A DNA stretch of 64,000 bases, from positions 1 to 64,000 of the forward strand of contig CAVTLC010000043.1 of NCBI GenBank assembly GCA_963735445.1, given 5' to 3'. The notes beneath the pieces were generated by a model. That model made no database searches. It was given only the letters and a program-made list of their open reading frames with translations, and was not told the DNA's origin. A program made the position numbers and the translations under genes. This DNA is from AP-15 sp963735445 (GTDB taxonomy: Bacteria > Pseudomonadota > Alphaproteobacteria > ATCC43930 > CGMCC-115725). How positions within the stretch are numbered: position 1 is the stretch's first letter; every line of letters starts with the position of its first letter. Shown piece after piece: positions 1-8,400 of the stretch.

Positions 1-248
1 TAGTGCTATCGCTGAAATGAGTGCTGCGGTGTCGGTGAGCAGGGTCGTAAGTGCCCAGTGGTCCTAACGACCGACCGTTCATGCTAAAATTCGGATGTCT
101 TCGGGTTGGGCACAAAGGCTGAGACCTCCAGGCAGCATCTGAAGCTGTGCTCTCGCGGCCTTTGAGTAAGGGCTGCAGGGCAGGTGTCATTCGTCGAAGC
201 TGGCCGACTAATCGGCTAATCGGCAGTGCGTCGGCAGCCGATGGGTGA

Positions 249-930
249 TCAGTACCCGCTGCAAGTTATCCACGAGGGTCGTATAAGTTCGATGAGATCC
301 CGCATGACCCGCTTGCGGGCATCGGTTAGCTTCGGAAGGTTCAGGCCGTACAATTCGATCGAACACTCGACACGCGTCCGTCCGGCACCGATGCAAGTCA
401 TGCTCGGCGACATCCGCCCTTCGGCATTGACGTCGATGAGATCGACATCCCGCCGCAGGGTGGGGTCAAGAAGCATCGGCAGCTCGTCGCTCTCGCACCG
501 ATGGTCCCAAGACGCCTTCGGGCTACCATCGAGCAGCGGGAAACCAACTACCTTTGCCTTCGGTTTCCTCCGTGTCTTCGTTTGTGTTTCGCCGGTTCGA
601 CCGCTGGGCCGCAAGCCGGAAGTTGTCCCAGGAGAATGCAAGCCAATCGTAGCCTGGGTCGCACTCTCGCCTCCGACCGCTTGGCCTCCAACTTAGGGCG
701 ATAATGGTCAACGTCGAGAAACGATTGAACCTCGGGGCTTTCGGAGTACCAGCACTTTCCGTAGGACATCTTGCAAAGGTACGGTCTTGAAAGCTCGCCA
801 GATGTGCGATTTGCGTCTTATAATTCGGCACGCTGGTCTGCGGCATAGAGCCTCCAGTTCTTCCTGGGCTGCAACGCCGCGTCTAGCACTTCCAAGGTAT
901 CAAGCCGGCATTCCGATTTACGTAGATCAC
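249..930 (-). pseudogene. PtuB-like HNH nuclease, multiply frameshifted
   Basis: A GTG at 930-928 overlaps the stop of the upstream ATPase gene (GTGA) and begins IYVNRNAGLIP, the usual opening of HNH partners of PtuA-type ATPases. The reading frame then breaks repeatedly. Pieces in different frames give KCWYSES, then DVDHYRPK (the HNH histidine), WLAFSWDNFRLA, SNRRN and LYGLNLPKL, in the right order for this family. At least three frame changes are needed between 930 and 249, and the C-terminus is lost near 249. In Septu and some retrons such a nuclease is the DNA- or RNA-cutting effector partnered with the ATPase. Here the product is almost certainly not made intact, unless the indels are sequence errors. 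Confidence 0.75.
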
Positions 931-2510
931 GATGCCGTTTCTTTCTTTGTGAGAAGGTTCTTGATCAGTCGTTTCATTGCCGTGTGTCGTTTCTCGATCT
1001 GCGCCGGCGAAAGCGGCGGGCGATCCGCGTACCGCACGTCTTGCCAAGCGCGTAGGAAGTCTTGGTAGAGCGGCTCACGATCTTCGAACATGAAGCCGAG
1101 TCGGTTCAGCTTGTCGTTGATCTCGATAAGCTGCTTCTCCTGTTCTTCGGTACGGTGATCGATCCGGGCTAGCGCGTTGCGGTCGTCGACCTGCCGCTGC
1201 GTGTCAGTATCGAGGCTTGTCGGCAGGCCGAAGATCTCGGTCAGCGTCGCGGTGAAGCCCATGCCCTTTGGATCGGTATATGGCGCGGTGACGCTGACCT
1301 TGCCGGCTTCGTCTACGAACATCACGCGCACCTCTTCTCGCTTCAAAGCGGCAATGGTCAGCGGGTTATGCGAGGTCAGCACGATTTGGCATTTGTCGGC
1401 ATCGGCGGCGAGCCCGGTCCACTCGCGGATCAAATCGAGATAGCTGTGCTGCCAGACCGGGTTAAGGTGCGTGTCGGGTTCGTCCAGAAGGAACAGCGCC
1501 CGCTTGCCGCGCGACACGCGAATAAGGCCGAGTACCATCAGGAGTTGGCGCTCGCCGTCGGAAAGATCGGCGAAGCTTACATCGCCACTCGCTTCGTTCG
1601 TCCGGGCCACCCACACATATAAATTGCGGAAGAGATCGGAGATATCGGCCGCTTCTAGCGCGGCAAACATCTCCTTGTCATCGGCATAGTTCGCGGCGTA
1701 CCGCTTCAGGGCGGTCTCATCGCGCAGGAAGCAAGCGTACTCGGCTTCCAACTCCTGCTTGTCGCGGTAATCGTCGATGGCGTTGCCGACGAGCGCCAGC
1801 GGATGAAATGCCGCGTCACGGATGGCCCTTGCGCACGCTCCCGCAGGGCCTTTGGCGCCCCAGAAGTCGGGTGCATCGCTCAGCTTAGAGGTGCGCCCTC
1901 CCTTGGCGAACCACGGCTCCTTGAAATGTGCCAATGCGGAATCGAAACCGGTGACGCCGAGCTTCTCGTGCAAGAGCTTCGCCACCGCCTCGTCAGGAAA
2001 GGCGAAGAACGCAAGCAGGGCAAAGACGCCGTGGATCGGCCGGCAGTAGAACAGCCTTCGCTCGGTCAGGGCTCTTCTACAGCCTTCCATGTCGTCGTTG
2101 ACCTTGATGGCGTCGTAATACCGCCGCTGATGACTATCGAAGAGCTTTTCGAGCCGTCTGCTGCCGCCGGAGTAATAGCCAAAGACGAGATCAGGGAAGA
2201 GGTCGTTCTTATCCCGATCAAACGCGGCCCGGGTGAGCAACTTACCATCGGCGGATATCGTCGACCCACCGTTGCGGTTCGACAGGCGAACCGCATGATT
2301 ACCGATCCGGTAGTCTATCTCGTACCGATAACGCGGCGCGCCGCGGTTCATGTCGACGAAGCGAAAGACATCGGTGATTGCTTCGATCAGGTTCGACTTG
2401 CCGGTGCCGTTTTGGCCAATGACGACGGTCGTCAGGCGCCTTCGGTCGAAATCGGCCTCGATGCCGTTCAGGTTCTTGAACCCGTCGATGAAGACACGGT
2501 CGAGACGCAT
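927..2510 (-). CDS. PtuA-like AAA ATPase of a defence operon
   Basis: Predicted cytoplasmic ATPase of 527 residues, related to the OLD/AAA15 ATPases of Septu and Ec78-type retrons. Walker A GQNGTGKS lies at residues 32-39. An ABC-type signature (LSDGERQ) and Walker B (LFLLDEPDTHLN) follow in the C-terminal half, and TSHNP is the switch region. The segment FGYYSGGSRRLEKLFD is typical of the PtuA group. The ATG at 2510-2508 shares one base with the hsdS stop (TGATG). This fixes the start and rules out the longer in-frame extension upstream. The HNH gene follows with a GTGA overlap, so the three genes form one coupled operon. In known systems the ATPase oligomer controls the HNH partner. No retron reverse transcriptase is next to it. 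Confidence 0.85.
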   Translation of the reverse strand: MRLDRVFIDGFKNLNGIEADFDRRRLTTVVIGQNGTGKSNLIEAITDVFRFVDMNRGAPRYRYEIDYRIGNHAVRLSNRNGGSTISADGKLLTRAAFDRDKNDLFPDLVFGYYSGGSRRLEKLFDSHQRRYYDAIKVNDDMEGCRRALTERRLFYCRPIHGVFALLAFFAFPDEAVAKLLHEKLGVTGFDSALAHFKEPWFAKGGRTSKLSDAPDFWGAKGPAGACARAIRDAAFHPLALVGNAIDDYRDKQELEAEYACFLRDETALKRYAANYADDKEMFAALEAADISDLFRNLYVWVARTNEASGDVSFADLSDGERQLLMVLGLIRVSRGKRALFLLDEPDTHLNPVWQHSYLDLIREWTGLAADADKCQIVLTSHNPLTIAALKREEVRVMFVDEAGKVSVTAPYTDPKGMGFTATLTEIFGLPTSLDTDTQRQVDDRNALARIDHRTEEQEKQLIEINDKLNRLGFMFEDREPLYQDFLRAWQDVRYADRPPLSPAQIEKRHTAMKRLIKNLLTKKETAS

Positions 2511-3451
2511 CAGGCGGCTTCCAGCCGCTCTCTGTCGTCGCGGATATGACCGCTGTCTACTTCCCATTTGAGCTGCTTGTAGAAATCGGCGACCGTCAAG
2601 TCGGCTCGCTTGAACAAATCCTCCACCCTGCTCGAGCCTGTCGTCTGCCGCAGGAGGTCGGCAAGGTAGGGCTTATTCCTTACATCATCGTCGTAGCGGC
2701 TCTTAGTCATAGCGGCTCTCTCGCGAGGTGCGCGTGGCACGATATCGCTCCGGGGTTTACGCGCCCGTCTCCGGTACGGCTGCTGGCCGCCGGTCGCACG
2801 AATTCGCGCCAGCAACTCTGACGCGGGTTCATCCCGCGGGTCTTGAGGCACGAGTTCGCCACGGAACGCCTTTGCCAAGATCGCCTGATCGAGTTTCGGC
2901 AGGAGAGCGGCAGCCCGAGAGTATTCGGCCAGCATGCTTCGGAGCCAATCGAAGTTGAATGAAAGTTGGCTGAGTATCTCTCGCTGCTCCAGAAGCGGCG
3001 CGACTGGAATAAATAGCCGCTTCAGGATTTCACCGTTAATCCCCGGACGAGTATGTCCGCGGATATTGGCGCCCATCTGTGCGAGACCGTACTCCGAGCC
3101 TCGGAGGGCGTTCATTAGGTAATAAGGCAATGCTAGCCGTTGATCGACAGATATGCGATAGACATGCTTTGTAATCAGCGCCGGTTCGATATCCTCAGGG
3201 ACGACACAAGTCCGTCCCACGGTCGCCATGACGGTGATTAGGACATCCAATGGCTGGGCTGTGTAACGTTCGAGCTCTGCAAATTTCGAAGAAGAAATTC
3301 GGTTTTGAGACCCCATCGAAAAGGTACCATCTTGAACGTTGTCAATCCCTATAACCAGAAAACCTTCGTCTTGAAACTCGGAGTGCAAAGGGGAGCTGCC
3401 GAAAGGCCCGCTTTGAATTGATCGAGGTTCGTCCGAGGCTAATTCTTCCAC
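2510..3451 (-). CDS. hsdS: Type I restriction-modification specificity subunit, C-terminal part
   Basis: The 313 codons carry one target-recognition domain (SIQSGPFGS, VIGIDNVQDG, ATVGRTCVVP, GHTRPGINGEILKRLFIPVAP) and the distal conserved helix (LLPKLDQAILAKAFRGELVPQDP). A charged tail of about 90 residues follows. Complete HsdS proteins have two recognition domains and are over 400 residues, so the first half is missing. The GTG at 3451 is only the first usable start. Degraded hsdS-like sequence continues to about 3590, where an IS1380 relic begins. HsdM and HsdR are not in the window. A specificity half-subunit can dimerise in some systems, but insertion damage is the simpler reading. The stop overlaps the next gene's ATG. 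Confidence 0.8.
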   Translation of the reverse strand: MEELASDEPRSIQSGPFGSSPLHSEFQDEGFLVIGIDNVQDGTFSMGSQNRISSSKFAELERYTAQPLDVLITVMATVGRTCVVPEDIEPALITKHVYRISVDQRLALPYYLMNALRGSEYGLAQMGANIRGHTRPGINGEILKRLFIPVAPLLEQREILSQLSFNFDWLRSMLAEYSRAAALLPKLDQAILAKAFRGELVPQDPRDEPASELLARIRATGGQQPYRRRARKPRSDIVPRAPRERAAMTKSRYDDDVRNKPYLADLLRQTTGSSRVEDLFKRADLTVADFYKQLKWEVDSGHIRDDRERLEAA

Positions 3452-3599
3452 ACAAATCCACGTCCACGACTTTGCAGATGGGGTAGATCTTCGCCAGGAC
3501 TTGGCAATTCCGGAAGGGCGCGTCGGCGCCGCGAAGCTAGCTCGGCCGCCATACGGTGACCTCGGACATCCTTAAGCCAGCATTCTCCGGATGACGCAG

Positions 3600-4415
3600 C
3601 GATTTTGAGCGCGTTGGACACAATTCTGATAGCAAATTCAGTATCTTGTGGGGGATTGACCGGGGCGGTAATGGGGGACCCGACGGGTGAAGCGAATAGG
3701 GGTGCGCTAAGGCTCGATTTCGAGCGTCGCCTGCTGCTGCAATTTCGCGGCTCTGCGATCACCTCTGATGCCGGGTTGCTGGCGTACCGTGAGCGCCGGA
3801 TGACGCGGTGGGTCTGACCGACACGGCGGCCAATACGCTTGCTGATGCGCGACAATCCGGCAAGAATGGTCGCACCGACTGGCGGGCTTGCTGCGCCAAT
3901 CGGTATTCGGACGGCTGGCCGGCTACGAGGATGTGAACGACGCCGACCGGCTGTGCCACGACCCCGCAATGCGGTGGGTGGTCGGCGACCGGGCGATCAC
4001 GGGTCTGCCGCTTCGGCCAGCCAGATGGGGCGCTTCGAGACGAAGTGGCTTAGCCGGCCCGAGAACCTTGCCGCTCTCGCCGATCTGCCCGGACGGTGGG
4101 TCGACAAGGTGCACCAGCGGCGACCACCCAGGATCGTCGTGCTGGACATGGATTTCGAGCGAGAGCCCCACCTACGGTGAGCAGGAAGGCGGCGCCTACA
4201 ACGGGCATTTTGGCTGCACCTGCTATCACCCGCTGTTCGTATTCAATCAGCTCGGCGATGTGGAGCGGTGCGCTCTACGCTCGGGGAACGTGCACAGCGC
4301 CGATGGTTGGCACGCGGTTCTGCAGCGGTGATCGCCCGCTACCGAGGCACCGTTGAGCGGCTCTATTTTCGCGGCGACGCGGCCTTCGCCAATCCCGAGA
4401 TTTACGAGTTCATCG
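3600..4415 (+). mobile_element. IS1380-family insertion sequence relic
   Basis: Pieces of one transposase are readable in three frames. From the ATG at 3671: GALRLDFERRLLLQFRGSAITSDAGLLAYRE is the conserved front, given here only as its positions 3695-3787. Then come GRLAGYEDVNDADRLCHDP (about 3906-3962) and YNGHFGCTCYHPLFVFNQLGD (about 4196-4258), followed by RGDAAFANPEIYEF near 4370-4411. The order is that of IS1380 transposases. The frame shifts at least twice and the last third (about 150 residues) is missing, with sequence after 4415 belonging to the cas1 gene. The element is dead. It interrupts hsdS on its left and truncates cas1 on its right. Confidence 0.75.
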
Positions 4416-5705
4416 ATGGCGGGCGAGCCGGAAGGTAGGAAGGTGCTGTTACATGAAGCGCGCGCAGCATCGATCTATTGGAAGCTTTGGGAGGACATGC
4501 CCGTAAGGTTCGCCCGCCGCAACCCGCAGCGGCTTGGGGCGAGTGGCCGATGGCGTGCCGGCCGGTCCGATGCTTGGCTCAGGTTCGGCCCCAGAGGCTC
4601 GCTGTTGACCGGGAAGCCGCTCCGGGCAACGACACCGGGCAATTCCCTAACCAACTACTTGTACGCGATCCTCGAAACCGAGATGACGATTGCGTTGCTC
4701 GCGGTCGGGCTCGACCCCGGCATCGGTATATTCCATACCGACATAGACCGCCGATCGTCGCTGGCGCTCGACGCGATCGAGGCCGTCCGCCCGTATGTCG
4801 ATTGCTGGCTCGCCGCTTATCTTGCCACGTCCGTTTTCGCGAACCGTGATTTCGCCGAGCTTCCGGATGGTGAAGTTCGGCTGACACACCCGCTCAATTC
4901 CCATCTCGCACATACCGCGGCGCTCTGGCGAAAGGCCTGCGAGCCGGTCGCGCGCTGGCTCGCGCGAAGCTTCGACAGCGTAACCGGCGTCAGCAGCGCG
5001 GCGAGCCTCGATACCGTGCTGGCGGACGGCGACCGCGTGATCCCAATGCCGCCGCATGTGCCGGCGCGGCTGATCGAAGAGGACCGGCTGCTCGCACCGC
5101 TCGCGCCGCCGTTGCCGGGGTTCCTCGCACCAAGTCGAGGCTATCAGCCCTCATTGTTGCAGAGCGGGTTAAAGGAGAGCCCGGTCCCCCGCATGTGTCA
5201 CGAATGCGGGCGTGCTCTCGCCGGCGGACAACGCAAATTCTGTTCGCCCGAGTGCTCGATGGCTTTCCATATGGCTACCGCGCACGAAGCCCTCTCGGCT
5301 GCCGGATTGGCAGCGCTCGCCGCCGCCCGAGCTGCCGGCCGCAATCCGGGAAATGAAGGTGAGGCGGCGGCGCGCATGGCAGCAAAGAACCGGCGCAATA
5401 TCATTGCGCGGCGGGCATGGGATGCCCAACATACGCCGGGCGAGGGCCTTACCCGAACCGGACCGCGGGCGCTGAATGTGACCCAGGCGGGGCTCAGGGA
5501 GTGGTATACCGCCGAGCTTCAACCCCATCTTGCCGCGCTCCGCAATCCCGAGATCGCGCAAGCAACCGGCCTTTCCATCCGCTACGCCATCATGATCCGG
5601 CAGGGCTTTGTTCCACACCCTCGTCACTTCGCGCCGCTCGCCGGGCTCGCTGGCGTCCCGCTACCGAACGGGCTGCTGCCGGAGCCGATAGGCGCTAGGT
5701 CTTGA
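4416..5705 (+). CDS. cas1: Stand-alone Cas1-family integrase with C-terminal zinc finger, N-terminally truncated
   Basis: Over 4353-5705 the open frame is 450 codons. ATG 4416 is the first plausible start, since the codons before it belong to the IS1380 relic read in another frame. The Cas1 helical catalytic domain is complete (numbering from 4353): E35 in HEARAASIYW, H128 in GIFHTD, D140 and E143 in LALDAIEAVRP match the Cas1 Glu-His-Asp-Glu/Asp set. The helix NSLTNYLYAILETE is also typical. The usual N-terminal beta domain is gone. A zinc finger follows (C282, C285, C297, C301; CHEC..CSPEC), then a helix-rich tail (ATGLSIRYAIMIRQG) that may be a helix-turn-helix. No cas2, effector genes or repeat array is present. 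It resembles solitary Cas1 proteins of unknown function rather than a CRISPR adaptation gene. Confidence 0.8.
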   Translation: MAGEPEGRKVLLHEARAASIYWKLWEDMPVRFARRNPQRLGASGRWRAGRSDAWLRFGPRGSLLTGKPLRATTPGNSLTNYLYAILETEMTIALLAVGLDPGIGIFHTDIDRRSSLALDAIEAVRPYVDCWLAAYLATSVFANRDFAELPDGEVRLTHPLNSHLAHTAALWRKACEPVARWLARSFDSVTGVSSAASLDTVLADGDRVIPMPPHVPARLIEEDRLLAPLAPPLPGFLAPSRGYQPSLLQSGLKESPVPRMCHECGRALAGGQRKFCSPECSMAFHMATAHEALSAAGLAALAAARAAGRNPGNEGEAAARMAAKNRRNIIARRAWDAQHTPGEGLTRTGPRALNVTQAGLREWYTAELQPHLAALRNPEIAQATGLSIRYAIMIRQGFVPHPRHFAPLAGLAGVPLPNGLLPEPIGARS

Positions 5706-5714
5706 TTCAGGACT

Positions 5715-6080
5715 GTGGCGGCCTCGCCGAATCACTGGACCAGCGAGTTTCGGGACCGGGGGCCCCATCCCATCAATAGCGGTAGCGGAGACTTCGTCGG
5801 GATTAACAACTCTACCCATATACTTGTCGTGCCAACGGGCTTCAGCTCTGGCGCTTCCCTGTCGTCCAGCGCGACATGGGACAGCACGACCTTCACCAGC
5901 CTCGGGGTGACGCCCGGCACCTAGGTCTGGACATGGGAAGCTGCCAGTGCTGCGGCCGACCACACTTCCATGCTCATCATCCCGGTCGCCGCGGTGCCCG
6001 AACCGTCGAGTATTGCGCTGCTGGCCTTGCCGCTGGGGCTTGTCATGCTGCTCGCAGCGCGGCACCGCCCGGGTTTGGGC
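5715..6080 (+). pseudogene. PEP-CTERM protein fragment with in-frame amber stop
   Basis: One frame reads through SGDFVGINNSTHILVVP and ATWDSTTFTSLGVTPGT to a TAG at 5922-5924. It then continues, still in frame, VWTWEAASAAADHTSM to the sorting signal VPEPSSIALLALPLGL and a basic end (AARHRP). Homologous proteins usually read GTYVWTWG here, so the TAG probably replaced a tyrosine codon. The signal peptide and N-terminal part are missing. PEP-CTERM proteins are exported and processed by exosortase. No exosortase gene is in the window. This is a truncated, point-mutated relic of a protein of the same class as the next gene. Confidence 0.7.
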
Positions 6081-6256
6081 ATCATTTCAGCGGTCGCCGA
6101 AATCGGGTTTCCGGCCGAGGCTCGGACATCAAAATGCTCGTCGTCGGTAACGACCGTGTCGACCCGCCGGCTGCGGCGTTGTGAGCACTGCTGCCCGTAC
6201 ACAATTTTATGGACATGTTTGCCGAAATATACGAATAATCAACCGCAATATAGAGT

Positions 6257-6275
6257 TTACAAAAGATTTGTAAAA
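6257..6275. promoter_or_regulatory. Perfect palindrome upstream of PEP-CTERM gene
   Basis: TTTACAAA-AGA-TTTGTAAA is an exact 8-bp inverted repeat with a 3-bp spacer, in an AT-rich pocket 60 bp before the PEP-CTERM start codon. The form suggests a dimeric regulator site. The regulator is unknown. Confidence 0.55.
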
Positions 6276-6334
6276 CCTAAAGTCAATAGGTCGGAGCGTG
6301 AAGTCGTTGGGGGACCCGACCTGCGGAGGTTTAT

Positions 6335-7012
6335 ATGCGAACATTAGTGTTGAGAACATTGGGACCGCTGGCTCTATTGGCATTTGCGGCCACCGCGCAG
6401 GCAGCTCCGGTCAAGCCGAACGGATCCTTTAGCGTCCCAATCTCCGGTGCAAACACAGTAGATACCACAAATATCATAGTTGGGCCACCGGGGACTTCTA
6501 TGTTGATCCTGGGTGGCACTGAGAAGATCGGGCTGTTTATGGACCCGTTCCTCGGCAGTCCAAACAATTTCTGTGCTGGCTCCGGAAATGGCTGCAGCGG
6601 TGCCCATTTGCCAGGATATTTGGCCTCAGGTAACACGGTCACAGAATCTGTCTCGAATTTTCCTGTCGGAGTATCGGAAGCGTTCGTAGACACGGTTAGT
6701 GCTACTAATGGAACAAATACCGTCACGTTCAGTTTCACCAGCATTTCCACGGATGTGCTGGTGAACGGCCACCTGGATCTCGTATTGACTGGCACACTCT
6801 CTGACGATACAGCCGGAGTTTACCTGACAGGTCGGGCGGCCAACATGGTGATAGACTGCACCCAGGTGCAGCCACCCATAACATGCGTGATAACGATCTC
6901 AAGCCCACCAGTGGGGAGTCCAATTCCGGGCATCCCCGAGCCGGCGTCGTTGGCATTGCTCAGCTCCGCGCTGTTCGGCTTTGCCGTGCTTCGCCGCCGC
7001 CGTAGGCTTTAA
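6335..7012 (+). CDS. PEP-CTERM sorting-domain protein
   Basis: Exported protein of 225 residues. The signal peptide is residues 1-23 (MRTLVLRTLGPLALLAF to AQAAP). The C-terminal tripartite signal is IPEPASLALLSSALFGFAVLRRRRRL, split here as PEP box (PEPAS), hydrophobic helix and arginine-rich end. The body is rich in Gly, Thr, Ser and Asn and holds two possible disulfide pairs (CAGSGNGC; CTQVQPPITC). A GGAGG lies 5 bp before the ATG. Such proteins are cut and anchored or released by exosortase and often belong to the extracellular matrix. A palindrome sits upstream and a broken PEP-CTERM gene lies immediately 5'. The specific function is unknown. Confidence 0.88.
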   Translation: MRTLVLRTLGPLALLAFAATAQAAPVKPNGSFSVPISGANTVDTTNIIVGPPGTSMLILGGTEKIGLFMDPFLGSPNNFCAGSGNGCSGAHLPGYLASGNTVTESVSNFPVGVSEAFVDTVSATNGTNTVTFSFTSISTDVLVNGHLDLVLTGTLSDDTAGVYLTGRAANMVIDCTQVQPPITCVITISSPPVGSPIPGIPEPASLALLSSALFGFAVLRRRRRL

Positions 7013-7194
7013 TCCGACGTTCGCCAGATTCCGGGGCGTTCCGAGGCAGGGATTACCCTTTGACCGACTTGGGCAACGGTAAATCGCATTCGCTGGAGCA
7101 AGAGGCGGTCGAATAAGGCGGTTGGCTGCACCGGGCCGCTGACACGCCACGCTTTGCTTGCGTCAAGGCGTATCTCATTAAGTTCGTCCTCTTT

Positions 7195-7410
7195 TTATCC
7201 TCGTCGTCTCCCTTGCCCGTGCGTCGGCCCCATGCCAGGTTTCAAGGGCGGCGGCGGTTCCGGCCGGGGCGCTGGCGGTTCCAGCTTTGCCAGGATCGCC
7301 TTAAGCGGGTCAAGCCTGGGAGCGAACGGGAAGCGCGCGTAATCGAGGGTCTGGCGCAGGGGCTCGGCGAGGGCGAGGGCCTCGTCATCGGTTAGATCGA
7401 GTTGGCCGGG
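7195..7410 (-). pseudogene. Small conserved proline-rich protein, 5' end lost
   Basis: The frame reads LDLTDDEALALAEPLRQT, then APRLDPLKAILAKLEPPAPRPEPPPP and ends MGPTHGQGRRRG before TAA at 7197-7195. A close relative is encoded at 63818-64000 at the other end of the window, so this is a real conserved family. No ATG, GTG or TTG is available at the usual place, and the reading frame upstream runs into the restriction-endonuclease fragment. The gene therefore lost its start in the same rearrangement. Family function unknown. The protein is small, with a helical front and a Pro/Arg tail. Confidence 0.55.
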
Positions 7411-7700
7411 GTCAGCGCTACCGAGGTCGCGACGACATAGCGCTCCGGATCGAGCCGGGCGACCTCAGGGAATTCCTGGACACGAAGGTTCGTGAGGAAT
7501 TTCGAATAACCCGACACCGCAAAGTGTGTGCACTGGACGATTATCGTTCCGCCGAAGGCGCGCGCGTACCGCAGATCGATGCCTTGATCCCGTCCCGCCC
7601 GAAACGCTTCAAGCGGAATACCCCACTCCTCTTGAAGCAGGTCTCGGACCAGTTCCTCGAAATCCTTGCTGGAGAGTGAAGTGAGATTGTACTTCGGCAT
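7392..7700 (-). pseudogene. Restriction-endonuclease domain, N-terminal fragment of a larger defence protein
   Basis: From ATG 7700 the product reads MPKYNLTSLSSKDFEELVRD, then GRDQGIDLRYA, GGTIIVQCTHF and RYVVATSVALTPAN, stopping at 7392. The D-(x)n-Q-C pattern is the Mrr-like PD-(D/E)xK core. The usual lysine in QCKH is a threonine here (QCTH), so the nuclease site is probably damaged. In close relatives this domain is the front of a large restriction-endonuclease/STAND NTPase. The rest of that protein is absent, and the next sequence belongs to the small proline-rich gene. The call rests on motif pattern and remembered family architecture. Confidence 0.6.
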
Positions 7701-8108
7701 GATGCTCGACATTGATGGTTGTTGCCGATCGAACCGCGGGATCAGCCGATAACCTTCTAATATGTGGATTGCACCGGCCTGGCCAAACCCAGTCCATGCC
7801 CAAATGCGAGGTCCCCAAATCAGGACAGCGCCCGAGCGGCATCGCCCCCATCCGCCTAAACCGCCAACTATGCGGAATGGTCCTTCGTTAGTATCCGGGC
7901 TACCATGACGGACGCGTGTCGGCAGGTTGCGATCGGTGCCGATAGCGGCGCGCGATCTCCACTCCACCAGCATGCCCGCATTCATAAGCGCCAGTGCGTC
8001 GCTGGCGGAAAGGCGCTGCTGGGAACAGCACAGCCGCCCAGTGCGGTCACGCGGGCGCCGGCTACGTCCTGAACCCCTTGCCTTTCGCTTCAAGGGAGCC
8101 TCGGCGTT

Positions 8109-8273
8109 ATGACCGGACGGGAGCATATTGGGTCATTGGCCGGATGTAGTATCAGCAGCTCGGAGACGGAACCTGCCATCGCCCAAGCCGATCAAATCAT
8201 CGCACAGATCCAGCCTAATTGGGATCTTATTGATTATATCAGACTACTAGTACCAAGGTTCGAACCGCAATAG
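8109..8273 (+). CDS. Possible small ORF, 54 residues
   Basis: ATG 8109 to TAG 8273 encodes a 54-residue peptide ending DLIDYIRLLVPRFEPQ. Base composition is lower in GC than the neighbours and there is no convincing ribosome-binding site. It is not recognised. The remaining sequence from 8274 to 8400 shows nothing else. Confidence 0.2.
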   Translation: MTGREHIGSLAGCSISSSETEPAIAQADQIIAQIQPNWDLIDYIRLLVPRFEPQ

Positions 8274-8400
8274 CTGCAGAAGCGCAGTGTCGAGAGGAGG
8301 CCTAAAATTACAATTAAAAATATGTGTTCTCGCTTCCTGGCCTTTCCTGGTCGCATATTATGCAGCGCATCTGTTCCCCGTGTGGTTTGGAAATCGCGAG

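Noticed and set aside
1803..2549. 248-codon plus-strand frame opposite the PtuA-like ATPase
   Set aside because: The minus strand carries Walker A, signature and Walker B motifs and coupled neighbours. The plus frame has none.
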